From: Pseudopyrenochaeta lycopersici
Lineage: Eukaryota > Ascomycota > Dothideomycetes > Pleosporales > Pseudopyrenochaetaceae
NCBI GenBank assembly: GCA_003313425.1
Contig: NHZP01000022.1
Coordinates: forward strand, 248,001-312,000
Reading direction: 5' to 3'
Length of the DNA: 64,000 nt
The notes below the pieces were generated by a model. That model did no database searches. It was given only the letters and a program-made list of their open reading frames with translations, and had not been told where the DNA came from. Positions within the stretch are counted from its first letter, which is position 1, and every line of letters begins with the position of its first letter. Position numbers and translations under genes: made by a program. Positions 45,598 to 57,486 of the stretch are shown piece by piece.

Positions 45598-46263
45598 CTT
45601 ACTTGACGAAGCTACAATACGATGATTTCAACGTTTCATTTCATGATGACTTGCATATGTAGTGTTGTCTTGGGTTGATGCGTACGACGAAGTTTACCCT
45701 AATTCGATATTGCCCAGAGGTGCAGTGGCAGCCAAGTGGGCGGGCATTTGCTGCGCTGGCAAGACTAGCCGAGTCGCACGCCTATCTGCATGTGCTTCCA
45801 AAAAAGAGAAGGCCCCCCATCCTTATGTTGAGCACGCTACCCCAACCATCCCTATGTTTTGCACCGATAACAACGATTCGGCACTTTATCAAACGCCCCC
45901 GGTTCCTATGATCTCAACGACAATCTATCCGCAGGGATAAAACCGCGCCGGGGACGGTCACTTTGCCTAATGCAGGGCGCGATCTGCAGGTACAACTTGC
46001 TTTCCTAGCGCTGGCGCGCCTGCCTTGCTTTGGCGATGATGCGCCGTTGCACAACAATTTGGCTGGGGGACGCCCATGCCCAACCTCTTGACTCTCTCTT
46101 CTTCTCCTTCATCTGATTCTTAGCCGAGAAACATACTTCCACAGCAGACCTTGTCTAGCATACTTTTAGCGACGGTGTTTGGGCGCAATTGTCCTACAAT
46201 TCCTCATTTTCCCAGACCTCGACTATATTTGGTTTAGCTGGATAGCAAGAATACGAGGTCGAA
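45598..46263. other. Intergenic
   Basis: 666 bp: 3' flank of the Q-rich gene and promoter of the wall-protein gene. Only short overlapping ORFs; nothing recognised. Confidence 0.45.
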
Positions 46264-47127
46264 ATGCGCGTTTCAAGCTTCCTAGCTCCGCTTTTGTTCG
46301 CTGCGACGAGCTTGGCCCAAGCCGTCGAGGAGGGTATCGCGCCCTCTTCAGGCCCGCCAGATGGATGCCAGACGACCGTTGATGGCACTTTTGAGATTGG
46401 AACTCTTGAGAACCCGACGCTCAAGCACAAGCGCGAGACTGCAGCAGAGGTATGGGTTCCGCTCGCTCCACAATGGTTACAGCGACTGACGTGCGCTCTC
46501 TAGGCAGCAGATGGAGCGCTCCACTGCACATTGAAGGACGGCATCCTTCACGATCAATACGAACGCACAGGATCCATCGTTGCCAACCGTCAATTCCAAT
46601 TCGACGGGCCCCCACAAGCAGGCGCAATCTACACTGGCGGCTTCTCTGTCTGCAAGAACGGCTCACTCGCAATTGGCAGCACAACAAGATGGTGGCGGTG
46701 TATGAGCGGTGCCTTTGGAAACTTGTACGATGAGTACATTGGCGGCCAATGCCACGAAATTCGCATCCAAGCCATTTTCCCTGCCAAGGCTTCTACATCG
46801 AGCTTGTCGGTGACTCCGTCGACTATTCTGAAGAGCGAGTTTGCCGATGCTACGACGAGCCTTTCGAGGACTGCTTCCGGATCTGCGGCATTGGAAACGA
46901 ATTCCTCTAACAGCACCGCGACGACTTCTGGAGCGTCGTCTGGCTCAGCTTCGACTACAGGTTCTTCGGCCAGTCGCTCTGCCTCTGGAAGCGGCGCTTC
47001 AACTAGTGCCACTGGCGCTGCTGCAGCGCCTCCTGCCTCGTCCGGCTCCGCTTCCACCTTTTATATCGCAAAAGGAACCATCCTTGGAGCTGTTATGGCC
47101 TTCATTGGAGCAGCATTGATGCTCTAA
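46264..47127 (+). CDS. PIR-type cell wall protein with predicted GPI anchor signal
   Basis: Two exons: 46264-46449 and 46504-47127; a 54 bp intron; 269 residues. Signal peptide MRVSSFLAPLLFAATSLAQA. A KR processing-type site (LKHKRETAAE) precedes the mature part. The PIR-like Cys domain reads CTLKDGILHDQYERTGSIVA, NRQFQFDGPPQAGAIYTGGF, SVCKNGSLAIG, RCMSGAFGNLYDEYIGGQC, very close to Pir/Hsp150 C-terminal domains. Then a ~100-residue Ser/Thr/Ala-rich stalk and a hydrophobic tail (AKGTILGAVMAFIGAALML) typical of GPI addition. Family knowledge: covalently bound beta-glucan-associated wall protein. Secretion and GPI anchoring are predictions. Confidence 0.87.
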
Positions 47128-47610
47128 GAGCATCACCCGCAGAGCACCTTTGACGTTCCCCACCTTTTTTGGCAAGTATCTCGGTTTTACCGTCATCATG
47201 CTACTTCTACCACGTCTTGCATTACAGCGCACACGACTCTACGAAGTGAAGTTGGGCCAGCAGTTTGATCCTGCAGCAACAAAGAGGCGGGGCACTGTGG
47301 TATACCTTATGTTTACATTCGCATTGCATAATTGGATACTTTCTTTTTTGCTTTGAGATACCAAGGACATGGTTGTTGGAATCAATAGGGGGCTTCTGAT
47401 AGACGAAGAGAAGATTAATGATACGACATTGAGGTTCATGTTTTCATCTTATCGTGCATTTGCAAACCAATAAATTTACTTCCGCCGTTTACCTGCAACG
47501 GCATATGCTTTTATCTGTCATGCGATGCTAGGTGGGCTAAAAGACTAACCACTCATTCAAGTGAGGACGCTCAAGAGCTGTAGCAAAGGGGTATTGTAAC
47601 GGATATAATG
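47128..47610. other. Intergenic, convergent 3' flanks
   Basis: 483 bp; nothing recognised. Confidence 0.45.
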
Positions 47611-49044
47611 TCAAAAATCACTGCCTAAATCTTCAAAACTGTCTTGGGGGATTGTCAGCGCCATGTTGGACGCGTTCAGTAGAGTTTTCATCTGCTGAAT
47701 GACATGCTTTTGCGCCTTCCACTTTCCGACTTGCTCTTCGACTTTTGTCCTCAGCTCGTCGGGCCAGGAGACGGGGTTGTGAGAGAGGCGACGGGGATTC
47801 AGGCCCGGCAGCGAGACGCTGAGTTGGAAACCGGGCATGGAGAGGTGGCTCTTGAACTCCCTGAAGGCTTGGTCGAGGGCATGCATTTCCGACTTCATGG
47901 CGTCGTAGTCTGCGGCCAGTTGGTGGAGGTAGGCGAGCTGGCGGGATGTCATTGCTGCTTCGCGGCGGAGGAGGAGTAGCAGGCTTGTTGCGTCGTTCTC
48001 GACGTCTTCAAGAGGGATGCGGTGGTCGTAGCGATGTTTGCCAAATAATGGGTGGAGAAGGCGCAACGACCATTTGATATGCCGGTCTACCCTGTTTTCT
48101 AGGTCCAGAGTGGATTGTAGTCGTTGACGCCGGACGGCGCGAAGGCAGTCTTCATGGTGGCTGAATGTGAAGTCAGAGTTTCGCTTCTGTTGGGCACGTT
48201 AGCAGTTTAGTGAGCGTTGTGACAGTACTCTCACCTCTTCGATCGTCCGCCTTAGGGCAGTTTCTGTCTTCAAGAAGCGGAGCAGCATGTCTCTCCAAGC
48301 GACCCTTATCGTCCCTTTGTGTAGATGTATATCGACATCAAAAGTATTCCTCCCAGCCTCGAGCGGAAAATCCATGTCCAGAACGGAATGGTCCAGCTTG
48401 ATACACCACCTCAACGTGCCAAAGCCCTCCTCTACCTGACGTAGCTCCAGCCGGTCCAGCGTGCTCAGCCATTGCGTATCTGCATCTTCAATTGTGTGGC
48501 CCCCTCTCGCTGCAGCGCCGCCTATATAGCGAAACGACTGGAACCACTTACGCTCAATCTCGAAAATCGCATGAGTCCCGCCCCATATCGGCCCTGGTCG
48601 TTGTGCACTGGGTGTATCCTCGCCATTCTGCTCGACACATTGAAAGTGTGCGCGCAGCAGATGTATTTCGTCATATTGCTCATCGTCCAGGCGTTCCAGT
48701 GGACGAGAATGCCTGGACCCCAGGTAGCCGATCAACTCGGTCCTGTGCAGGTGATAGAACAATATGCGCCCGTCGATGGCATCGCGGAAGCCGCGGCATA
48801 TGCACCGCCAGTCAAGGACATAGTCGACAGGCACGTATTCGAGGATTTGGAGAAGGAGCTCAGCGGGAAGGTGGGGTACTGACGAGGATTGTGGGATTTG
48901 GCTGGAGTCGATGGATTGAAGTAGGGCAGCAACATCACCAGAGTCGAAGCCTAATTTAATGTGCCGAGCGAGGTACGCTGGGAGCGGCGAGCTGTCTACA
49001 TGGCCATTTGTTACGGAAGTTGGGTTTGGACTGTCAGCGCTCAT
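47611..49044 (-). CDS. F-box protein
   Basis: Two exons on the minus strand: 49044-48235 and 48186-47611; a 48 bp intron; 461 residues. F-box at residues ~57-100 (VPHLPAELLLQILEYVPVDY, VLDWRCICRGFRDAIDGRIL). The middle region (GPIWGGTHAIFEIERKWFQS, LRWCIKLDHSVLDMDFPLEA) and the C-terminal helical half (HQLAADYDAMKSEMHALDQA) show no known repeat. Fungal F-box proteins recruit substrates to SCF ligases; the partner is unknown. Divergent from the AtuA-like gene. Confidence 0.85.
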
Positions 49045-49813
49045 TCTGGGGACGCGGGGAAGGAAGCGTCATTGTTTAGGAGCTGCGGAAAGGATCCGTG
49101 CAGTCAGTGGTCGCCAACGCGTCTTCACGTGTTCACATTCAGTCTCCCTTCACACTTGCCTCGCCAGCTTGATCATATCACTCGTCAAAAGTTGATATTC
49201 TGCCAGAGCTGTGTAGCACCCTCAGCTCAGATCCAAGCCATGCAGTCCACTCTCGGCCGAAGCTCTTCATGAGTCCTCGCTGCGACTATGCCGCTCACGA
49301 TTCAGGAAGACGTAAAACAGTCCACTTCACGACATGGCACATGTAAACCCTTGTGCGCATCTGCATGCAAGCCACGGGAATTAGATGGAGCGTAAAGCCG
49401 GCTTCTTAAAACCGTACCTTAGTTCCGCCGCATCGTCTCTGGCACCGACACTCCGCGACATGGGATTGTCCAGCATAGCGGGAAATACGAGTGTGGACCC
49501 TCGTGGGCGCGGGTATGCTCGGCAGCTCTATTCCGACTATCCAACACCCTTCCTATCCTAGCTGCTCCAGGTTAGACTCATGCATCCCACGATTGTGGGG
49601 TACAGCTGCCGACCTTAGCTGGGGACGAAATGTCTTGGACACCCTGCGGAAATGGACAGCCGTTGGTGTCCAACACGCGTTCTGGATCCTGTTCGAACAA
49701 GTGCCACCCTGGCTTAGACATGTATATCTCACCATGGCCTCCTCTCAACACTCCGCTCGCTCAGCGACTTCTCTTCTCCCCTCATATCATTTCATACCTG
49801 AAACTGTACAATT
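49045..49813. promoter_or_regulatory. Divergent promoter region, F-box gene / AtuA-like gene
   Basis: 769 bp. A plus-strand ORF at 49491-49946 overlaps the next gene's start in another frame and is not credible. No motif recognised. Confidence 0.45.
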
Positions 49814-51763
49814 ATGGCTCCAGCAATTCGTCGCCCAGTCCGCGTTGGCGGCGCCTCAGGTGGATTCTCAGATCGTGTTCGAGCCATCTCTTCTTTGGCG
49901 AAGGATGATGTTGATGTCATTGTGGGAGACTGGCTGTCCGAGATGACTATGACAATGCACGGAACCGGCAAGATCAGGAACACAGAGCAGATGTTGCTAG
50001 CACGCACCTTTGAAGAGAAGCTGAACCACGCCATGTTCGCTGAAAACTTTATGGATTGCTTCACCCCGGCTATTAAAGATGTAGCGACCCGCGGCATCAA
50101 GATCTGTGTCAATGCTGGTGCATCAGACACTGAGTTGCTGGCACAGCTTGTGGATAAGACATGTAAAGATGCTGGATATCCGTTGAAAGTCGCCTGGATT
50201 GAGGGCGACGATGTCACTGGAACTGTCAAGAGCATGCTGAACAAGGGCGAAGGATTCAAGAGTCTGATGCATAACAGGTCGGTAGAAGAATGGGGATTGG
50301 AACCAGTTTGCGCTCAGTGCTATCTCGGCGGCCTGGGTATTGCGAAGGCTCTGACAGAAGGTGCCGATATAGTCATTGCTGGACGTGTTTCAGACGCCTC
50401 TCCCATTATTGGTGCTGCTGCATGGTGGCACGAGTGGACGAGCGACCAGTTTGATGAGCTTGCGGGCTCACTTGTCATTGGTAAGCATAGATTTCACGCT
50501 TTTGTTCATACGCTAACATACGTAGGCCATCTGCTCGAGTGCGCAGCTTATGTGTCCGGTGGATATTGCTCAGACTTCCGCTCATTGCTCGCCCAGGGTA
50601 AGCATATCAATATGGGCTTTCCCATTTGCGCCATCGACAACAAGGGTGAAGGTGTCATGTACAAGGAAAAGAATACCGGCGGCTGCATGACTGTCAATTC
50701 GGTTACTTCCCAGCTCCTGTACGAGATCCAAGGCCCCCTATACTACAACTGCGACGTCACTGCAAACCTAGAAGGCATCAAGATTGAACAAATTGGAGAA
50801 GATCAGGTCAAAGTGTCCGGTGTCAAAGGTCTACCACCTCCACCAACAACCAAGGTTGGTATCACAGGTTTTGCTGGATGGCAAGCAGAGTATCACATCT
50901 ATCTTGTTGGGTTACACATGGAGGAGAAGTGCAGATGGATAGAAGAGCAAATCAGATACGAGCTTGGCCCTGAACTCATCAAGAAATTCGACCTCCTGAA
51001 GTTTATGCAGAACGGCTCATCGGTAATCGATTCGCGGAACCAAGACGTTGCAACAGTTGATTTCCGTGTATTTGCGCAATCTCGGGACCGCGAGCTACTG
51101 AACATGCGCAATCCGAAGGGCTTCTTCCGTATCTCAATGGTCAACTTTCTCATGTCCTGCCCCGGTGCTTCGCTCGGCAATGACGTTCGGCAAGCAGAAG
51201 GCAAACCGTACTACGAGTACCATCCGTCTCTTCTCCCACAGGCCGCTGTCCAGCAACGCGTCCATTGCATCTGGGAAGGAGAAGAAAAGGACGGCTTCAA
51301 AGATGGCAAGAAAGTCATCGACATGCCCCTCGCCCCCGAATTCAAAGAATACGACCGCCAACAACCGTCCTACGAAACCTCGAACCCCGTAGATCTCTCG
51401 CACTTTGGCCCCACCGTTCGGTTACCGCTAGGTTCCATTGTGCTCGGCCGCTCGGGCGACAAGTGCTCAGACGCCAACGTAGGCTTCTTTGTCCGGAACG
51501 CGGACGAATGGGAGTGGCTACGCAGCCTACTCACCGTCGAAAAGATCAAAGAGCTGCTGGGCCCCGAGGAATTCAAGGGCAAGCCCATCGACCGCTTCGA
51601 GATGCCAAACATCAGGGCAGTTCACTTTTTACTCCACGACCATCTTGATCGCGGCTATGATGCTTGCTCCACGTACGATACCCTGGGGAAGAATGTGTGC
51701 GAGTATTTGAGGGCAAAGACTGTAGATATTCCGGTGCAGTTCGTCAAGCGTGGAGTGTTATAG
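49814..51763 (+). CDS. AtuA-family (DUF1446) acyclic-terpene-utilisation-like protein
   Basis: Two exons: 49814-50480 and 50526-51763; 634 residues. The 45 bp intron (GTAAGC...TAG) has no stop and is a multiple of three, so the whole region also reads through as 649 residues; splicing is preferred because it joins LVIG to HLLECAAYVSGGYC as in the family. N-terminus RVGGASGGFSDRVRAISSLA and VIVGDWLSEMTM define the AtuA domain. ADIVIAGRVSDASPIIGAAA and NVNAGASDTE-like CVNAGASDTELLAQ follow. The C-terminal domain (LGSIVLGRSGDKCSDANVGF) is the AtuA-like ferredoxin-fold type. Family knowledge: AtuA is needed for citronellol/geraniol catabolism in Pseudomonas; the fungal role is unknown. Convergent with an FAD monooxygenase. 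Confidence 0.87.
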   Translation: MAPAIRRPVRVGGASGGFSDRVRAISSLAKDDVDVIVGDWLSEMTMTMHGTGKIRNTEQMLLARTFEEKLNHAMFAENFMDCFTPAIKDVATRGIKICVNAGASDTELLAQLVDKTCKDAGYPLKVAWIEGDDVTGTVKSMLNKGEGFKSLMHNRSVEEWGLEPVCAQCYLGGLGIAKALTEGADIVIAGRVSDASPIIGAAAWWHEWTSDQFDELAGSLVIGKHRFHAFVHTLTYVGHLLECAAYVSGGYCSDFRSLLAQGKHINMGFPICAIDNKGEGVMYKEKNTGGCMTVNSVTSQLLYEIQGPLYYNCDVTANLEGIKIEQIGEDQVKVSGVKGLPPPPTTKVGITGFAGWQAEYHIYLVGLHMEEKCRWIEEQIRYELGPELIKKFDLLKFMQNGSSVIDSRNQDVATVDFRVFAQSRDRELLNMRNPKGFFRISMVNFLMSCPGASLGNDVRQAEGKPYYEYHPSLLPQAAVQQRVHCIWEGEEKDGFKDGKKVIDMPLAPEFKEYDRQQPSYETSNPVDLSHFGPTVRLPLGSIVLGRSGDKCSDANVGFFVRNADEWEWLRSLLTVEKIKELLGPEEFKGKPIDRFEMPNIRAVHFLLHDHLDRGYDACSTYDTLGKNVCEYLRAKTVDIPVQFVKRGVL

Positions 51764-52232
51764 TTGAGCAGCATTATCTTTGAGAGAGGATTTATGAAGG
51801 CATCATGAGGTACACGCCTTCCTATACTTATGTAGCGCTGAAGCGTCAATTAAAATTAATGACCCACTCTTCGTTTCGCTTTCCACAGGCTTGTAAAGTT
51901 CCTTCCACACAGAGTTTAATACTGAGAAGTCACCAATACGCATAAGGTCTTTCATACTTGTTCCTTCCGTACATCCCGTTCTTTCTCCCCCTTTCATCTT
52001 ACATCTTCGAATAAACAGCCGCTTTAGAGGTGATACATGATATTCTTTGCTTGAAGCAGATTATATAGAATAGTACCACGATAAAAAAGAGCCGCGAAAA
52101 AAGCTCGAAAACGTGTACTATACACCTTCCTAGCGAAGGAAATGCTTGTGCGCAAAGGTGTTAAAAGTTTGATCGCTAGAAGAGAAAACTTGGGTAGTAC
52201 CAAATTTGTCGAATCATGACCTCCTAACCTCA
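51764..52232. other. Intergenic, convergent 3' flanks
   Basis: 469 bp, AT-richer; no feature recognised. Confidence 0.45.
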
Positions 52233-54308
52233 TCATGATGTTGTAGCTCCGTTGACAGTACCACGCTGCTCAATCATACAGCCATCAAAGAACGTGGTGA
52301 TAGCATCGAGATCATCCAGCGTAGTGACTTTCGACACATCTACCACTCGTTAACACACAGTCTTGGAACAGCATCGTTCGAGAAAACTCACATTGATCAG
52401 GCCGCACAATTACTACCGCGCCTTTACTCGGATCGACGCCGTACTTGTCGTACGCGTGGCCGTGGCCAGAGTTGTAGTGTTCGTCGTCGATGTATGTTTT
52501 GTGCAGGTCTAAGCACAGCGTCAGCACTGGAGCAGTGGATAAGTGGGGTGTGGTGCAAATATGTGTTTACCTCGAATGCCCCATTTCCCGCTGACGGGCC
52601 AGAAGTAGCCTGGTATTTGCTCCTGCTCTACTTCCAGGAACTTGCTTGTTAGTACCACGAGTGGTTCGATTCTGTTGTCGATGTCTTCGTTTGCTGGGGT
52701 GTATTTTCGGGCAAGGGGTTCGAGGACCTCCGCGAGCTTGTCTTGGTTAGTTTGGATGTCCTCGCTCTCAATTGCTTGATGAAAGGAAGGGGGAGAAAAA
52801 TACCTTTGTCAATCTAGAGTGGTGCTCTGCTTGATTGATGTCCCCAGCAAAGATGACTATCCGCCATCGCCCGTTGCTCTGCAGCGCGCGCTGAAGTTGC
52901 ACAGCCTTGCAGTCACAGAATCGTATGACCTGGGCACTGGGGAACCTCATTCCGACAGTAACACCCTTGGCTGCATCTTGCGTACTTGTTTGTAAGTTGG
53001 TTAAGCTCGAGTCTTCGTATCGTGCAGTGAAGCCAGCCATATACCGTCCGCTCTTGACAAAGTAACCTGAAAACTCGCCTTCATATTGTTCTTTTCTCGA
53101 GAACATCATCGAGAGTTCTTTGTCAAAAGCGATGAGATCTGCCGCCGTCTTGGACCGCTCTGAAACGTAAGTGGTGAGGAGGGAAGGAGGTGCCAGGCCG
53201 CTGAGAACGGATCCGAGTTTCCAGCCGATGTTGTAGCCATCTTGGAGAGACACATTCATACCTTGCCCCGCTTTGGGAGAGTGCGTATGGCATGCGTCGC
53301 CTGTTAGGAAGATTCGATGGTCTTTCTCAAACTGCTCTGCTAATCGCTGGCCGATTGAGTATGCGCTCCACCAAAACACTCCTGCAAACTCCATGCTATA
53401 AGGGGCGAAGATTCTCTTTGCCTGCGCTTGCAAGTCTTCTAGCGTTACTTGTTTCGGTGATACTCCGGCAGGAAGTTGGATGTAGAAACGCACAAGTTGA
53501 CCACCCTCGCGTGGAATGATGAGTAAGTTACCAGCAGAGGAGTGGATTGTGCATTTTCGGCGAATGTCAGGGAAGTTGGTCAACGGGTAGATATCCATTA
53601 CACCCCAGACAGTGTCGGATGTATCGCCAAGCATGCGGTAACCTAGGGCTTTGCGGATCGTACTATGGGCACCGTCGCATCCCTATCGAGCATCAGCAAA
53701 CATATTCTCTTCATCTTAGACGATATTGGAAATGGTAATGTACTTACAAGGACGTACTTCGCCTCCCACACCTCTTCCCTTCCCTCCTTCTCCGCTGTGA
53801 CCTTGATACAATGTGCATTGGGATCCCCCTTTTTGCTTTCATCAACGTCCAGGCCTTTGACTGTCCACCCATACTCGATCCCGTTTGTTGCTCCATCAGT
53901 CCACTTCCCCTTCTCTCTCATGATACTCTCCATCTTGCCCAACATCAGCCCGTTCATCTTTGCCTGATTCAAGATGACATGAGGTAAGTGGCTCAGTCCC
54001 TTCTCTGTGTCAAGTGATCTGCTTTTCCTCTTAATGCCTGCCTGTCCATTCCCGCCGACAGCATCGTCATCATTGCCCCAGAAACAAACTTCAAGGATAT
54101 GATAAGCTTCCCGAATAAGATCTTCTGACAGACCGAATGATTCGTAGATTTCGACTGTACGACATTGGACGCCGTCTGCTTGACCCACTTCCAATGGCCC
54201 GTTGCGTCGTTCTAAGATGGTGAAGGGAATGTTATAGATTGCGAGCCAGGTTGCTGCGAATATGCCGGCGCTGCCGGAGCCAGCTATGAGAACGTCTGTC
54301 TTCGGCAT
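52233..54308 (-). CDS. FAD-dependent aromatic monooxygenase, phenol 2-monooxygenase-like
   Basis: Five exons on the minus strand: 54308-53748, 53682-52804, 52760-52571, 52508-52392, 52339-52233; introns of 65, 43, 62 and 52 bp; 617 residues. FAD-binding GxGxxG (DVLIAGSGSAGIFAATWLAI with ERR), the middle DG motif (GCDGAHSTIRKAL), and the second FAD motif IFLTGDACHTHSPKAGQGMN. The C-terminal thioredoxin-like domain closes the protein (YGVDPSKGAVVIVRPDQY). The acceptor of the 43 bp intron is GAG; AGC 6 bp earlier (37 bp intron) is possible in frame. Family knowledge: hydroxylates phenols or related aromatics using NADPH and O2. Catabolic or secondary-metabolic role unknown. Confidence 0.9.
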
Positions 54309-54950
54309 TACTTCTAAGATATTAATGATGTTAGTTGGAGCAAGCCGTGAGCCAAGGCTGATTGACGAGCAGCTTGATTGGTATCCAAGTATGTAATCAA
54401 AGGAAAGAATGCTGAAAATGTCAAGGAAGTGTAGTTAGACGAGATAAGTTATGAGATTGAACAGAGAAATGGCGAGGTTTATCATTAGAAACCAGTATAG
54501 TAAGATATGCGAGGTATACCGTCGTGCCGTCAAGGTCCGAAGCTGCATCGGCCATTGTGCGGGGAGCAGTAGCACTAGCGTGCCATTTTCCGCAGATTTC
54601 GGGGAACGAACCGTCACTGAACACAGCTCGTTCGAATAGCCGCTGAACGAGGTTGAAATTATACCCTTGGCACATGTGGGACTTTTCTGGGGAAATAGCT
54701 CTTAGCGTCGCATGCTAGTCTTGCGGGTCTTGGATGCGGGAGACTTGAGTACGTTTTTATTTGTCTATGCAGCCCACACCAAATACTTGGAGCTTTCTTC
54801 CGTCGGGAAACACAAAGGGGGCTACTAGCGACAATATGATCTGTCTGTTAATGCTACAATAATTGCCAAGGTAATACATCTCTCAAGCTATTGCCCCGGT
54901 ATTGCTTTGTGATGTGTTCGGCCGAGCCGGGTATGACTTCTTCCATTTGC
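54309..54950. promoter_or_regulatory. Monooxygenase promoter and gpi11 3' flank
   Basis: 642 bp with short shadow ORFs on both strands; nothing recognised. Confidence 0.45.
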
Positions 54951-55871
54951 TCAATCGAATATGATCTTCTTGCCCTTCAACAACGTTCCTCCAAGTAGCT
55001 TGCCAACTGCATAGCCAATATAAGCGCCCGTAACGATTGTGACGGGCCACTTTTGCCACTCGCGGTCCCTGTGGAGATGACCGTTAGCAAACGCTTCATT
55101 CCATTCCTACATATCCAACAGAAATCAGACGAGTAACAAATGAGAGTAGACTCACCAATCTAGGGGTATAGGCACTGCGCCTAGCCAAGCCCCCAAGACC
55201 GTCCCGATCAGGCCTCCATACACCTCATCGATAGGCAGTAGCAGGGCAACAATTTGCCTCCAAGTCTCCCCATTCACACCATGTACGTATACTAGTGGCA
55301 GTGTGCTCAGTAAAGCAATGTGTGCGCCAGCGAGGAGCGTGTGCGGATGGTGCGTAGTCACGGGAGCGCCGAAAAGGACCAGAGTCGATGTTAAGAGGGG
55401 TGTCGCGGCAAGAGCAGAGAGAAGGAGTGAGAGGAATGCCGGCTATAGTAGTGCGAGAGATAGTTAGCCTTGACTCGTGAATAGGAGATACAATCGTGAG
55501 GGCTGGAGTGAGGTGATGAGAGGCCATACCACAATCTTTGAGTTCAACCCTTTCTCCAGCTTCCCCGGTACTCTGCTCTTCTTCTCTCCCGGTTTCTGCT
55601 TCCTTATTGTCGGTGTGCCACCCGTCGGCGGTAGAGATACTACTACAAATACTATTTGCAGGACTGCGAGCAGAGGGAGGGTGCTGAGCAGCGCGGGGAC
55701 CGGGTCTGCGACAAAGGAGCGGAAGCTGTAGGCGTACAGCGATAGGACGAGAATCGGATGGACGTGTGTATATAGTCGCGCCGTGTCATTGTTTAAGGGC
55801 TCAATTGGGGCTGCGATTGAAGGCTGAACCTTTGCCGTCGCATTCGCGTTGATGACAGTTGTGCTGGCCAT
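54951..55871 (-). CDS. gpi11: GPI-anchor biosynthesis protein Gpi11 (PIG-F family)
   Basis: Three exons on the minus strand: 55871-55530, 55442-55156, 55068-54951; introns of 87 and 87 bp; 248 residues. Six or so hydrophobic segments: [80 protein letters not shown] and a C-terminal one. Conserved PIG-F elements: [20 protein letters not shown] and [20 protein letters not shown], ending with a Lys-rich tail. Family knowledge: ER partner of the ethanolamine-phosphate transferases Gpi13 and Gpi7. The PIPLDWDR-x-WQ-x-WP block is diagnostic. Confidence 0.94.
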
Positions 55872-56452
55872 GTTTGTGGAGATAAGAATGAATGCGTAGC
55901 GATGTGGAGGTAGCGCAGTTGCCTGATTTCATCAATTGGCGACGAATGCGATGTAGGAATGGCCTCAAAGGAGTGAAAGTGGCACCTGGCCGTCCGAGAG
56001 CAGTTGTCGCGGTTGTTGCGTGGAAGTCGCGGATCGGGAAAGTTTCAACGGATGCTGTCCGTGCAGCTCCATGATTGGTGGCTGCACCACGACCACGCCC
56101 AGAATATCGAGCACCTCGATGGATCCGGACATCTTTACAAAATGATCTGGAAGTTGAATCTTATGATTCTACCTAATTTGCAAAAACTCTTGTTAGTAGC
56201 GAACGAAGCAGTCCGTTTCATCGTCAAGACTGGAGAGGTCAACGAGCCTTACAGAACTGTACAATGCGCGAGACTTAGACCACAAGTACACTATGCTTCT
56301 GCCAAACAGCAGCCGCAGAGGTGGTATGAACACAACTCCAGCCGACAGTTTATGCGGCTAATGAAATGTAAACTCTATGAGAACAAGACTGCCAACTTTT
56401 CATTCGATACTATGCTCGCCTGTAGTCTATTCTGCATATGGCCAGCCAACAG
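55872..56452. other. Intergenic, gpi11 promoter and translin 3' flank
   Basis: 581 bp; ORFs here are shadows running into translin antisense. Nothing recognised. Confidence 0.45.
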
Positions 56453-57486
56453 CTACTGCGTCTGTTCGCCCTTTTTTGGCACTAAATTCCTCAGTGACAG
56501 GTCATATACAACATCTTCGACGTCCTTCACCCTGTACTTCAGTCCGTCGCTGCGACGACGCAAGCTATCGTTTTTGAGGTTCAGAATCTGGAAGCCTGCA
56601 TGCAGATCTTTGACAAACTGGTTGATAAGTAGCGGCCGCGCATAGTCACCCAGCGTAACAGCATTGCGTGCGAGTCGTGTCTATAAGCTGGTTAGTATCT
56701 GAGCAACACACAACGGAGCATGGACTCGTACCAGTTCTTCGACAAGTGTGATGAGAGATTGGAGGTACTCTTCGAGTGAGAGATGGAACTCATCGCGATC
56801 TTTCAGGTTGACTGGGACTGCTCGGAGTCAGTACTGTGCATGTGCAATTACTGTCGCATAAGCCATACTATTCAAGATTTCGCCAAGCTCCTCAATAGTC
56901 AAGAGCCGTCCACATTGAACCTCGCCGCCATCGTACTTGTAGCCGCCTAGCCAGCCCCAGAATAGTACGCTCTCTGCCTATAATAGCGTAAGCTTGACAA
57001 AAGTGAACGCATGGTAGACGGCAACATACAGCGCCCTGCATCTGACGGCTCCACATGTTATTGAACTTATAATATGGCATCTTCGACGCAGCTTGCGAGA
57101 GCTTGGAGACTGTGTCGATGACGTTCTTGATTGGCTCTTCAGCAGCCTTCAGAACCTCGGGGACTGCAGAGATAGTGAGCGATGTTGAAATGGACCAGCA
57201 AAGGTTGACTCACGATCGGTAACAGGTGTCGAGTGCGCTCTTGATAGCACAAACGAGACATTGCGGTCTGAGCAACGTCAGAGAAGTTCATGTAGATCAT
57301 TGGAATACTGTACTATGTTTCTCGAGGGCCTGAATGATGTCGCGTAGCTCCTATCACGTCGTGAGTACGCTGTCACGTGGGGTTTAGCGGGGCCGCTCTC
57401 ACATCGCGGACAGCTGTATCCTCGTCAATGCGTGCCTGTAGGTCCTGGAAGACGGCCGGATTGACCATGCCCGATTGTGCTGCCAT
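56453..57486 (-). CDS. Translin (TB-RBP), seven-exon gene
   Basis: Exons on the minus strand: 57486-57403, 57350-57314, 57267-57214, 57163-57030, 56977-56869, 56817-56732, 56680-56453; introns of 52, 46, 50, 52, 51 and 51 bp; 243 residues. Because of the many small exons no single ORF reveals it. Family blocks: VFQDLQARIDEDTAVRDELR, VSFVLSRAHSTPVTD, KMPYYKFNNMWSRQMQGA, FWGWLGGYKYDGG, LLTIEELGEILNIPVNLKDR, FHLSLEEYLQSLITLVEELT, and the C-terminal LHAGFQILNLKNDSLRRRSD then DVEDVVYDLSLRNL. Family knowledge: octameric RNA/DNA-binding ring; with TRAX it forms C3PO ribonuclease. All exon phases agree. Confidence 0.92.

Noticed and set aside
49491..49946. 151-codon ORF overlapping the AtuA-like start
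   Set aside because: Different frame, low coding character, and overlaps the well-supported AtuA domain.
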